A DNA stretch of 64,000 nucleotides from Ectocarpus siliculosus. Lineage: Eukaryota > Sar > Phaeophyceae > Ectocarpales > Ectocarpaceae. Positions 22,060 to 33,287 of the stretch are shown here, in pieces. Position numbers and translations under genes: made by a program. Position 1 is the first letter of the stretch. Each line of letters begins with the position of its first letter. The stretch lies in contig FN648444.1 in assembly GCA_000310025.1 (NCBI GenBank), positions 34,940-98,939 of the forward strand, written 5' to 3'. The notes under the pieces were generated by a model, which was given only the letters and a program-made list of their open reading frames with translations, did not search any database and had not been told where the DNA came from.

Positions 22060-23992
22060 TCCTTCGACAGCATACATTGTACGTGCGTAAGTCTACGGTG
22101 TAGTCTGCATATTATTGTTCAACGCGGACCTGTGCAGCTCCGTGTGTAGGATCATGAGATAACAACGCCGAAGAAGGTGTACACTTCTTGCCAAGTGCCA
22201 CCTTTGTTCAGCGTTAGCGTACTATATCCGTAGGATCAAGCAGCGGTATTTGTAGAGAAGAGAGAGGACCGGTTCACGCCAGGCATCCCAGGCTGTGGGA
22301 AGAAGCCCAGCATACCCATTATTTTGAAACCTTTTTCGATTACGATATACACAATTAATACATTACACACGCGCGTTTCATATCGCGGTGTGAACACACC
22401 AAGGATGGAACATCAGGAAAGCATAGTATCATTCTTACTACTATCCTCGATTCAGAAAAACATATATATCCAGCTAAATAAAATACCGAAGTCAGAGTAG
22501 ACATCTGCCGGCAACCTTGAATATCAAATACGGTACTCTCTCCTACGCGTACGCCTAAGCATACCTCAAACGTATGGGTAGTTCTGCTAGCAGATACTAA
22601 AGTTACAAAGTGGCTAGAGATACAAGCTGAGACACGCTGAGTTTGGCACGGCAGGCAGTGCTGCCACGACCACTGTGATCGGCGGGACCAAAACTCAAAC
22701 GAAAAAACTAGCTGCGAAGTAAATTTCTCAAGACGAATACGCACGAACATAAATTCATAAATTCAACACTCTTTCGAAACTGTGTAGGTCGAAAATTCAG
22801 GATGAACTGCAGAGGAACAGGTCTCGCTACAGCTAAGGAGACCCTCCGATTCTTGAAAGCGACAACGAAGGCCAATACTCTCTCAGTGAACTTCGTTCGC
22901 ATGCGACACCATCTACACTAGAGCCAACTTCGCAGTCGCGTCGTACAATTCTGGTGCCGGCCAGACCGGACATGGTTGGCCTCGTGCCTATCGGTCTCCT
23001 CTTCGCGTAGAAGTACAACAGGTGCCAGAACAGAAGAACGAGGACTCGAAGGAATAGAGAACAGGCGTGATTTGGCACCTCGACGGGGACACCAACAGCT
23101 TCCCCCGTGTCTTAGTATGAGATCACATGCCACACGGACAACAGGAGCATTCAATATTTCATCTAGCAAACTTGCAGCGGTCCAAATCCCCGAATGGACC
23201 TACCTCAGCCTGCATCCCTGCTGAAACTACACTATTAGCAACATTTTCGGCGGTTTCATTTCACGAAAGAATGGCACCATTATGTCCCACCATAACTACT
23301 TTCGACCAAGCTACGGCCCCCAAGGAGCTCCACCTAGACTACGCGTGCTGAACACGGAAGGCAAGTGCACGACGTCGAGAAAGCTTTCGAGAACAAGCCG
23401 ATGAGAAACCGCTTGATTGAGTGTCCCATGTCTTCCAGGAACAAGAACGTGTCGCCAACGAAACGACCCGGCCAGGTTGGTTGGGAATAGAAGTCAACGG
23501 TTGCGCGGTGTGTGTTGCCTCGCCGATGCCGGGATGCTACTCGGTACTCGAGTAACTAAGCGAAGTTTCGCTGGCGCTTGCTGGACTGAAGGAAGGAGCT
23601 TGGCGAGACCTGTTTCGAGGCCAAACAAAAGGTCGTCATAGGAACCACCACAGAACCGTCGGAATCAGTAAACTGTCCACGATCCAGAAGGAAACGATCA
23701 ACTCCTACACGGAAGGCATGACTGCCCAATCGAAGACAAGCGATTAATGAAACCAGACGAAACGCCACAGGAAACCAAGGCTAGTTCATACAACCAAAGA
23801 CAGACTATTGTAACGCCACACAGGCAATGTGGGCGAGGAAACGGATAACGCGGAACGCGAATGTCTCACCAACGGCAACCAAACACCTCAAAGGCCGTAG
23901 CAAGACCTCTTTGGTTCCGAGGTCACCCCCCTCCCCGCCCTCGAAAAAAAACAGAAAAATAACTTGGGCTTTTCAAGGCATCCATCCCTCAC

Positions 23993-24232
23993 CTGGAAGT
24001 AGCTCCCGGTAAACGACTTCTGTTTCTCGATGTCGATATCTCCGCCCGCTCGCTTCTGGCCCGAAAGCTGCTTCTTTGCCTCCAAGACGGCCTCGCCCTC
24101 CCTCTTCTTCCCTCCGCCCACGAACCCGGCCCCGACCTGAGAGTTCTCCTTGTCCTCCCCGTCGGTTGCGGTACCGCCCGCCGAGGTTTCGCAGCTCAAT
24201 CGGAGGCGGATGGGCGTCTTGTACGATCCGTC
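23993..24232 (-). CDS. conserved exon in R2 (80 codons), gene unidentified
   Basis: Phase-0 exon with acceptor CCGCCAG and donor CAG/GTGAGG on the minus strand. It begins DGSYKTPIRLRLSCETSAGG and ends SFTGSYFQ, with basic segments GGGKKREG and AKKQLSGQKRAGG. It is the counterpart of 10424-10660. It may be a downstream exon of the Gln-rich gene at 26.5-31.8 kb, because that gene's last clear exon also ends in Gln at phase 0 and runs the same way; this link is inference. Transposon copy B lies 36 bp before its acceptor, where branch point and polypyrimidine signals would sit. Confidence 0.5.
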
Positions 24233-24268
24233 CTGGCGGCGGAAGAGATCGACAAACGATCATCGTCA

Positions 24269-25321
24269 GACCCTTCTTTATGGAAACAGAATCTTGCAAT
24301 TATTTCTTGGCATTTTGACCCAAGATTTGCTCGCAATATATCTCCACCAAGATTTGCAGTATCGCGATTTATGGGGAGAATATGTTGAATGTTGAAAAAG
24401 CGGCGAGTTGTTCCTCTCTTCTGCTTGAAGTTGATAAAGGCACGACGGCCACTTGGTCCACAGAAAATGCCAAGGTGTGGCGAAAAGTGACCATGACGCA
24501 GTTGTAAAAGGAGCGTCCCTCCCCCAGCTGTATTGCTTCAACACTATGGGTGGATACTAGCGATGGGCGCCTACCTGGGGTGCAAAATAGAGGCCGTTGC
24601 CGACGAGTTCGTATCAAGCGGAGAAACAAAATTGTTCCATTGCTGTCCAACTGACAAGAAAGTGCATCAACCCGAAGCCGATTACGCCCGTGCACGTATC
24701 TCACTATGTAGCAGGCGCACCGAGGTCAAACCTCCGGCGCTGTCATCTGCACTCATGGATCTGGCTCGGGTGCAAAGGGATTGGGTGTGGGGTGATTCGA
24801 TGAAGAGATAGAAGCGTCGCACACGACAGAGCTGTGTTGGCAAAACGTTCCTCCTCCTCTATTTTTCTACTTCAAAATAACGTAATCTTTGAACGGTCCC
24901 TCGACAGACTGGTGATGACGCACGTGGAACGAGCCAGGCAAAAGCGCATTTTTTTCGCGCGCCTTGGTCGTTTTCGTTCGCTGTCGGCGCCCGTGGCACT
25001 GACACAGTGACGCCAGGGTGCGTTTGAGACCCTTGCGAGTGTGCCACGTGCAGATTTCATGGCGTTATGGACGATTAGGTTGACTGACCTTCGGTGATCG
25101 CGCCGCACCCAGGCAAGATTTGTTTCGCCGCCTCAAGATTTGTCGGAAGGCTCGTTTTGACAGATCTTGGGTCAAGATTTGTTCGAAAGGGCAGATTTCG
25201 GGCCTCGAGAAATCTTGGCCAAGATATATCGGAAGATTTTGCTCCCATAAATCGTGAAACTGGCAGATCTTGGCCAAGATCAAGCTTTATCGACAAGATT
25301 TTGTTCCCATAAATCGGGGTC
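24269..25321 (+). mobile_element. non-autonomous TIR DNA transposon, copy B (1053 bp)
   Basis: Near-identical to copy A over its whole length, with the same TIRs (starting GACCCTTCTTTATGG, ending CCATAAATCGGGGTC). It is flanked by TCA at 24266-24268 and 25322-25324, a 3-bp target duplication. The empty site can be read from R1 near 10675-10690, which confirms a clean insertion into R2. The right end carries clustered CAAGATTT-type motifs in both orientations. Confidence 0.85.
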
Positions 25322-25830
25322 TCACAGAGCGGCCGGTACACACAGGGGGGCCGGATGAAAATACAATAACGATCAAGAACAAGTGGTGGGTGAAGGACGA
25401 AGAGCGCTGGTGGCGCTAGCGCAAAGCGCAGCCATGCATACCGGCGCCCCGATGATACCTCTCAGGCCGGGGGGTCCCTGCGACAAAGAAGTACCTGTGT
25501 CAGAGGGGAAAACATCGCCGAATGCAGCAGTGGCGATGCGTACGACTCCACCCGGAGCACGTTCACACACGAACAGGACCCGTTACCACATGCCAGTGGC
25601 ATCCGTCTCGCCTCTTAATTACGGGTGACATTCTGTCTTTTGCCCACCTCGTTGTCGGTCTTCCCTTCGAGCGGGAGAAGAGCCGGGTTGGCCAGAGAAG
25701 GCTGGCTGCTAGCTTTGTTCTGTCGGCTATCGTCGTTGAGGACGCCGCCCTCGATCACATCCGATATCACTGAAGACGCACGCGATCTCAGCCCCTGCGC
25801 CAGCCCGAAACCGTGACCCGAGTCGGATGG

Positions 25831-26318
25831 AGCGAAAAACGTGGCAGCAGGAGATCTTACAGCCCGACAAGCATATACTCGCAAACTCACGTTTCGCACA
25901 AACTATTTAGTTTCCATACCAGAGTCTACGGATGTAGCACAGGATTCGCCAACAGGATCGATCACTCAAACGTTGATTGAGATGATAAGCAGTTTCACTA
26001 ATGAACGCGTGTTGTCACGAAGACGGCTATAAACACACGAAACGCAAAACCGCCTGGCAAACGTACAGGAAAGGGTGCACGCTCTTCGATAACCCAGACT
26101 GCAGGGTGACAGCAAAAGGAAAAGCAATGTCGCACCAAAGACCACTCTCCGATCGGACTGGGTCGATGAACGATGAGCGACTTCCTACCTACACTGATAG
26201 TCAATTTTTCATCGTTGAGTTGGATGCCGACATGTACACAGCGTATATAACCGTCCGTTTTTCATCATGAGTCGAATGCTGACAATTGTTCATCAATGAG
26301 AGGGATACAGGACCCCTT
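25831..26318. other. spacer between R2 and the small MITE
   Basis: No exon or repeat recognised. If the Gln-rich gene continues into R2, this is part of one of its introns. Confidence 0.35.
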
Positions 26319-26456
26319 GAGGTCCCTGTTTAGTGCCGGTATGTGCCCAGAAATTTCACCGGCACTATCGAAAGTTTCGAGATAATGACTTGGAAATTCA
26401 GTGTGTGCCCACGGAAAAACACCGACATTATTCAACAGGCACTAAACAGGGACCTC
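26319..26456. mobile_element. small MITE-like element, 138 bp, 19-bp perfect TIRs
   Basis: The left end GAGGTCCCTGTTTAGTGCC is the exact reverse complement of the right end GGCACTAAACAGGGACCTC. A second inner pair (AGTGCCGGT / ACCGGCACT) lies at 26332-26365. No clear target duplication was found. A related stretch, AGTGCCGGTGAAATCTCTGG, lies inside an MPP10 intron near 63548. Confidence 0.65.
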
Positions 26457-26487
26457 TACCGCATGCAGCAGTGATACTGTAACATAC

Positions 26488-29316
26488 CTGTGACGCATCG
26501 TCGTCTCCTCTTCCTCCTTGCTTGCTCAGGCTGCCGCGCGACGAGACCGACATGGCCGACGAAAGTGCTACAGGAGACCCTTCCGGCGACAAATCGGGCG
26601 TCTCTTTTCCCCTGCCAAAGACGACGCAAACAAAACGGCACGCGTGTGTAGGGTCAATTTGCGTTGCTTTGCCTTGACGGTGGCCCCAAGTGCTACCTAC
26701 GGGTACAGGGAAATTGACCCCCCCACTCGAACTTGAAGCTTCTTGACCGCTGCTGGCCCCTCTTACTGATCCGCAGCATCGGCAACAACATCTCGACGTT
26801 CGCGTACCTATCGTACCTCCTCTGCTCAAAGCAGAGACGGAAGAAACAACAACAACGGTACAATCTACTTTGCTTCAGACGATGAGGGCTCAACAACATC
26901 CCGAGTCAACGACATCAAGCAGCCAAAAACCGCATCGCCGTATGTACCTGCGTCCAAAGCCAGCGTGGGTGCTCTCTCCCGAGGGAGACACACACTCGTA
27001 AGGGTCCCACGCCTTAGATGCCTGAGACGAATCGAGAGCAACACCAGCACAGCAGTACAGTACGGTCGAACAAAACACTCTACGTTAGACTCGGGGTTAA
27101 GCCGAGCGCAGGAGAAGCGGCAACAAGGCACCGTACCATAAGATTTGTTGCGATTTTTCGAGGCCAGGATCACCGAATGTTGCGAGTTGGAAGAGTGAGG
27201 TCAGGACATGTTTTCAGAAATATTTAGGTACGCCGTCAGAGTATGGCTTTTCGAAGGGCGGTCGTGGTGGTGACACGAGAGCACGGAGAATGACGGCGTT
27301 GTCGTCTCTGACGCCAAGCCGACACCGCAGAATCACAACTGGAACGCGGAGACAGCAAGCAGGCATAATCATAAGTTTTCACTAGCTTTAGCAGGAGGAG
27401 ATATCAAACAAAAGCAGAGAAGAGCCTCAAAAACAACCAACAACAGCCTTTGTTTGTTCGGGAAAAAAAACACATACCCACAAAAAAAAAGACCAGTTTC
27501 CTTTTGACTACTTTGCAAGTTCAAACATGCAGCGCTTTTCTTTGCGCCCACGTCGAAACTACAAAAAAAAAAGGCAATAAGGCACCAAAGTCATACATAC
27601 ACAACGCCACCATTGAATTACCTGAGAGCGCGTAGACCGAGGGGTTTGGACACTAGGGACGTTGACAGGCGGGTAGGCCATCATGTACCCGTGACCGGGG
27701 GCGTAGACCATGACCGGGGTAACAGGCGCCGACATGGGCGTGTTGGTTAGGCCGCACATCTGCAGGCGAAGCCCGGCAGGCGGGGCGTTCGGCGGAGGGG
27801 CCTGTTCGCAGGGGCGGGAGTTGTATGGGGGTTGAATCAAACCGATACCGCAGCAGGGGGGGGGGGGATGCACGTAGGTAATCGACAACAATAGTTTGTG
27901 GTTGAGGTATTGCGGGGGTGTGGTTACGCAAACGGGAGAAGCGGCTGCTGCAGGTGCAGAAAATCGTGAGTCCCTGGTCGTAGCGTAGCACCGTTATGTA
28001 TGTCGTACCAAAAGACGTGCTACTATGGTTGCTGCTGCACGGGGGGAGTAGATTGCCTACATATCCAAGTTTTGGCAACCATTGGAAGACGTTTCTTGAC
28101 GTTTGTCTCAAACTGAAGGACGTGGCTCATCAACACCCATGCCTTCCGCAACGCGGATTTTGCCCCCCCCCAATCTCCTCTGACACGTGGAGTTCCCGTG
28201 TCCAAACAGAGAGTGACAACACCACGATTCACTCTCAAACGGCAGACAACATTTTCCAACCTCACTCACCTGCATACATCCCTGAGCGCGAGGCGCTTGC
28301 AACGGCACCGGCATGGCCAAAGGGGCGCCGAAGGAGCGGCTCTGTGCAGGTAGGACGGGGAAAGAAACAAGAGAGAAAAGCGTACAGAGGGGATAAGGAC
28401 TGAGTATTACCGCAATAGACCGAAGAGGAGGTGAACCAAAAAAAAAAAAGCACACGGCGGTGAACAAATGAATATTCAACATACAAAAGAAAGGATGGCA
28501 CTGGTGTGGAAAAAGTGGGTTGCCGACGTCCACGCCAACCAGAACAAAAAAAAACAAGCACATGCCTGACATCGACACCGCGTACCAACCAAACGGAGCC
28601 TCATCTCTCATATAGCGCTGGAAGACAGACGGCGGCAGGCAAACTTCCGCCTTCTGTATCCGACGGAGTGACGCGCTGGGCGAGCGTGTGCCCCGCGCGC
28701 CGGTACGATGGGGTCGAAAGAGCATGTACAATTCTCGCCTGGTCGCCACTTCTACTACTCCAACGGTTGGCCGTCAACAACAAAAGTTGTCCCTCCCGCA
28801 GAGCTACCGCCGCAAGCACGCTCGAACACGAAAATGTATATTATTCCAACTAACGACAAACAACATACACCGGCGGGGATATTCATACAACTGTTTAGAG
28901 GGTGGTGGAGAGATGGGCACCACCAATACCAAGGATGTCTCTCGCTCACCTGCGGCGCCACGCCACCCCTGGGGGAAGCCCGGTCGTTGCCGTCGAGGCG
29001 GCCGGTAGACGCCACGGCCGCCGCCGCTACAGGCTCCCCCCCACTCTCGTCCTCGGCGGGAAGGCTGTGGGTTCGGCGAAGCACAGGGTGCTGCTGCCAC
29101 CTTTGCTGCTGCTGCTGCTGCTGCGCCAGCCTCTGGTCCCTACCTCCAACCATTGTCAGGCTAGGCGACTGGAGACCCGGGGTAGCGGGTGCCTCGAACA
29201 TGGCGGCGGCAAAACCGTGGCCGGCGTTAACCCCGACGGGCGTCGACGGTGGCGGCGGAGGGGGAGGGGGCGGGGCACCGCCCAACGGCACGGAGGGGTA
29301 TGCGTGCCGCGACATC

Positions 29317-29389
<73 letters not shown>

Positions 29390-31754
29390 TCTGCTGGTGT
29401 TCGATGGCTTCGGAGAGAGTGCTGTAGATGGGAACCTTGATAACGGGGGAAGGGCACACGGGGGCTACACCCGGCATTGCGGTGGAGTAACGCGGCAGAG
29501 GAAGCACGCCGGGGCGATTCGGTTGACCGTTCGACCAGTGTCCCTGCTGCTGCTGCTGCTGCCGGGGTGAGTTTTTGGGCTCGATGCGCTGAGAAGACGG
29601 TGCGGGCGGGGGGGGGGGGCGAATAGTCGAAGGGGACCGAGTCGATGGCAGGCGGAAAGCCAAAGTCGCAGAGAGTCAAAAGGAAAATTCAGTCCGATGT
29701 TGAGCGCTCTGCCCGCGTACCGAAAATCAAGCGTACTAAACATCTGCAGTCAGTTTCGATTAGACGGTGGCGGCAGAAAACGTCCGCAGCAGAAATGGCA
29801 TGGCTATCTCGGCATCAGGCGACACACTAGTCCTCAACCCATAGAATATATCCCAAATTGCACCACATCGCAGGTGCAGCAAGCCCTTCAACGACCGGCC
29901 GCCTGTTCACCCCTCCCGGTCTCAGAACAAACGAAAATAGACAAGAAAGCCCCGCCACCATTTCTGGGAGCACAATACCACTCAATCTTCTCCTGCATGC
30001 CGCGAAGAAACGTACACGAAAACTCTAGGGTAAACGACCTTGGTACATAGTGTCAGACTCTCACGGTGTGCGGCATACCTGAATCCTGTGCCTTGAGGGC
30101 GAAGGCAGAACCAATCCCCTTCCCATGTACTGTTGGCCGCCGCCACCACATCGGGGAATTCCCACCACGTTGTCACCACCCGCATCATGCTGTTGCTGCT
30201 GCTGCTGCTGTAGGTGCCTCAGATGCCTCTGTTGGGCGGCGCTCAACACCGGGGGGGGCGGAGGAGGCGGGGGGGGCGCCAAAGAAGTAGCAGGTACGTG
30301 AGGCGGGGAGGCCGAAGCCCGCCCGCGGTGCTGCTCCATCACTCCGGCCGCGTCGGCGACGAGAGGCCTAGCCATCTGCGCAACCTGCCTGCCGTCCGCC
30401 TGAACCGGTGGCAGAGTCTGGAGGGACGGCAAGAACCAGCACGAGAGGGAGGCATCGTTCGGGGTGAAAAATTGGTGTATATTATCTATCTACGAAGCAG
30501 ATCGGCTTGCGAGGGCAAGTTTTGCGTCGAACGTCAAAAAAATTCGAGGACAACACCCCGCGCACGCGGTGCGGACACGTCACCAGCGTGACTCTTCCTT
30601 GTTGTGAAAATTTTCGTGCCGCCAATCGGACGTTGTGCAGTTGCACGTCTGTGTGTTCGATTAGGTTGTCGTTCGGTGCCGTTGGGCCTCCCCGCCCGCA
30701 GCCACCGGAACCCCGAAAAGGAAAACATGCAAACGTCACCGAACAAACATCGGTATGGAAGGTAGGAAGGAAAGGAGCCGTTTTGTCGCTGCCGATCATT
30801 CGCTTCGGTTCATTCATACCGCACGCTACAGAATGTAGCGCGGTGCACGCCGAACAAGCACAACCTATGGCGTACGCGTACGACGGCGTACCGTACGAAT
30901 CTTTGATGGGCAATCGTTGTTGGTCAATCCATTGTACACGCGGGAAACCTTTAGAGCGACATGCATGCACACAGCAGGGTTCGAGGTCAGAGGAATCGCC
31001 ACGGGGGGGGGTGTTATTCCACGAAAAAATTGGAAATTGCAACTTATATGCAGCTACGCAGAGACAGGCATGCATGGACTTCTTCCGAACGCCATAAAGA
31101 GGAGGCATGCCGATGCGTCTTGCTAAGGGATAGGGGTATATGCGAACGTAATGATCGTCCTCAGTGTGTCGCGCGCACGCAAGAGATGGGGACACCGCCG
31201 CATAACGAACGGGTGAATTAATTCGGGCTTGCTTGTCCATGGGTGGACAATGTGCTGGCAGCCAATCGTGTACCGAAGCCGCTAGACAACAACGAGCACC
31301 CAGCCAGCGTGAGCCACCAACTTAAAGTTCAGAAGTGTTGGCAGCGGTGGGTGATCGGCAACACCCGCTACAGCCTTGGGGGTGGTGCTGCTGGCGGTGT
31401 CGTCGCTGGAACCACCCACAAGTTGCATCCCACGAAAACTTGTCAACCCTTCGCACAACATACCTGACGGTGCTGCTGGAGTCGCCTGTCTGCCGATCCC
31501 TCATCCCAGCGAGCATATCCCGCAGTCCCTGCCACCTTCTCGTCAAGCACCAGCCTGTCCCTCGGCCCACTGCTGTTGGCACCTTCGCTGCCGCCACCGA
31601 CTGGTGCTGCTATCACGGAAGGAATTGAGTTCCTGTTAGGTTGCTGAGGATGAGCGGGAAAGCTGGCGCTGGGGTTGCGCATTCCATCTGGAGGACTGGG
31701 GGAAGGGCCTGTGTAGGCGCCAGGATGCATTGCGTACTGCGCATGAGGCTGCAT
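26488..31754 (-). CDS. Gln/Pro-rich low-complexity protein, multi-exon, 3' end unresolved
   Basis: Splice-bounded minus-strand exons: 31464-31754 (from an ATG, MQPHAQYAMHPGAYTGPS), 30079-30417, 28950-29588, 28270-28341, 27622-27801, 26948-27021, 26697-26821 and 26488-26611. The first five are phase 0 at both ends and each ends in CAG (Gln). The product has Gln runs (7 and about 24), Pro runs, a Tyr/Met/Pro segment (VYAPGHGYMMAYPPVNVPS), WDPYECVSPSGEST and a Ser-rich SPEGSPVALSSAMSVSSRGS. This composition is typical of transcriptional or RNA-granule scaffold proteins; no folded domain was recognised. Exon 26948-27021 ends phase 2 while 26697-26821 reads best from phase 0, so one boundary there is wrong. 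The next exons may be those in R2. The true start could also lie upstream of 31754. Confidence 0.6.
29316..29396 (-). repeat. CAG/CTG trinucleotide run (poly-Gln)
   Basis: About 24 uninterrupted Gln codons, mostly CAG with a few CAA near 29322-29340, then one Lys and two more Gln. Inside exon 28950-29588. The CAA interruptions are at one end only, leaving a long pure CAG core. Confidence 0.9.
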
Positions 31755-32744
31755 GGCGCACGCGGTCCTTGCTTGGCGAGTTGCGCTGGGTCTAAGAGGT
31801 GGGAGGAAGTACTGTAGTGCTTGTCACCGGCACGTGCTAAGGATTTTTGGCGGGAAGCTACACGTAATTCCGCCGCACGTGGAAATTGTCCAACTGCCAC
31901 ATGTCATTCGAAAAAAAAAAAAGATGAAAAAAAAAGTCCTGCAAATAAATATAAAAAAAACAAGTTGTCTGATGATGCTGCGCACTTCATGATTGTACAT
32001 AAACTTACGTAAAGAAATTCCTTTTTTTCAGTACGGCCCTGGTTTGGCGACCTCTGACTGCCGGGGACTTCCCGTGTCTACGGTCGTAGCGTCACGGTCG
32101 TGACGGTACATTACCGATACAACACGGACAAGTGCTTGTTATATACCATTATATTATTACAGCAAGAGTGGTGTGCGATATCTTCAGCAATCAATCCCGC
32201 CGCGTTTGGACAGCCAAGAAGATTCTACCGGTCGGTTTTGGTGACCTGCTGTTGGCAGTGAGTGGAGACAGGCAGCTCAGGGTGCCGTATCCAAGCCGGC
32301 GCAGCTTGCACCACACGCTAACATAATGGAAATAGACGGCGATCCCCTATTCAACCTATTCCAGGCGGCATGTGTATCAGGTATGTGTAGACTTCAAACA
32401 GAAGACTGACAGCAAGATGTGCCGAGGCTATACTAGACTGTACGGCTACTGCTGACGCGGTGGCAGTGGCGACGGATGGGCAGTAACAATCAGTGGGGGT
32501 TATGAGGTGTTGTAGGCAGTCTACGACGCTCTTGCCGCACAAGTACATCTATTGGCGACCGTAGGGTGCTGCGGTGACCATGCCAGTGTGGCGTGTGTGA
32601 CTGTTCATGTACACAGCAGTATTTCGATTTCGTTCGTCGCACCATCAAGGAGATTTTTCCAGAGGCAAGGAAGTGCAGTAGACCTACGGCTTATGTGCAT
32701 GTGGTATCGCTGGGTGTTGTAGGGACTGTTCACAGTAGCCAATG

Positions 32745-33287
32745 TGAATATTCATTGTGCCAATAAGCGTGCGTCTCTACTCTTCAGCAGGCGAAACAAC
32801 AGAGCCAGCCAAGACAAGCGTAGGGGGACGAAGCCATGACAACCGCAGTGCGGAGCATCTCCGCATCACTTCGGAGAACCAGTGGCGTATCTTTGCCAAC
32901 TCGCTTGCATCCGAGGGGTTAGTCGTGGAATTAGTGGAGCAACAGCAGCTCCAGAAGCTATGGGATCGTGCCGCGGTGGGGGCTACCTCTTTCGGCAGAA
33001 CGTACGTCCCACGCTTGTCAAAAAATGGCCCTAAAATAACTGGTATACACCAATTTTCTATTACTAACGTGTTGACAACTGCTGCTGTAGACTCCTTCAG
33101 GAGAAAATGTGGCGAAATCACAAGCAATTATTGGGTTGAATCAGTTGTACTTTTGTTATGGTGTACAGCATATCCTATATGCTACAAGTCAGCGCTGACT
33201 TGCAGCATAGTGGATATGATGTACATCTTAACAGGTACGACACAAAACAACTTATGCCACCATGCACTTCATAAGCTAGGCAGCTAG
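32745..33287 (+). CDS. unidentified open frame, possible exon
   Basis: An open frame without a convincing ATG; a strong acceptor-like CTCTACTCTTCAG ends near 32787. Residues from there have protein-like composition, for example ENQWRIFANSLASEGLVVEL followed by QLQKLWDRAAVGATSFGRTY. It runs through the hairpin at 33163-33224 before its stop, so the end is doubtful. No family recognised. It may be an exon of an unseen gene or of a decayed transposon. Confidence 0.25.
33163..33224. repeat. 62-bp imperfect palindrome (hairpin)
   Basis: The left half starts GTACAGCATATCC and runs to AAGTCAGC; the right half is its reverse complement at about 27 of 31 positions, ending GATATGATGTAC. There is no loop: the centre is AGCGCT at 33191-33196. 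Confidence 0.65.

Larger units (their letters stand above)
22060..25830 (-). repeat. R2, old diverged duplicate of R1, interrupted by a transposon
   Basis: Collinear with R1 (8800-11260). Both carry a homologous minus-strand exon, at 23993-24232 here. A second segment (about 25640-25800, minus strand) keeps a shared frame with R1 11000-11200, reading LRSRASSV here and LRSRVSSV in R1, followed by DV-x-EGG and DDS. The 1053-bp transposon copy B sits inside R2 and is absent from R1, so it arrived after the duplication. Confidence 0.7.

Noticed and set aside
28902-29570. Poly-Leu and poly-Cys frames over the CTG run
   Set aside because: Other frames of the Gln run; only the minus Gln frame is bounded by good splice sites.
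30482-31240. 252-codon minus frame
   Set aside because: Lies between two phase-0 exons of the Gln-rich gene, crosses the intron without splice logic and has no motif.
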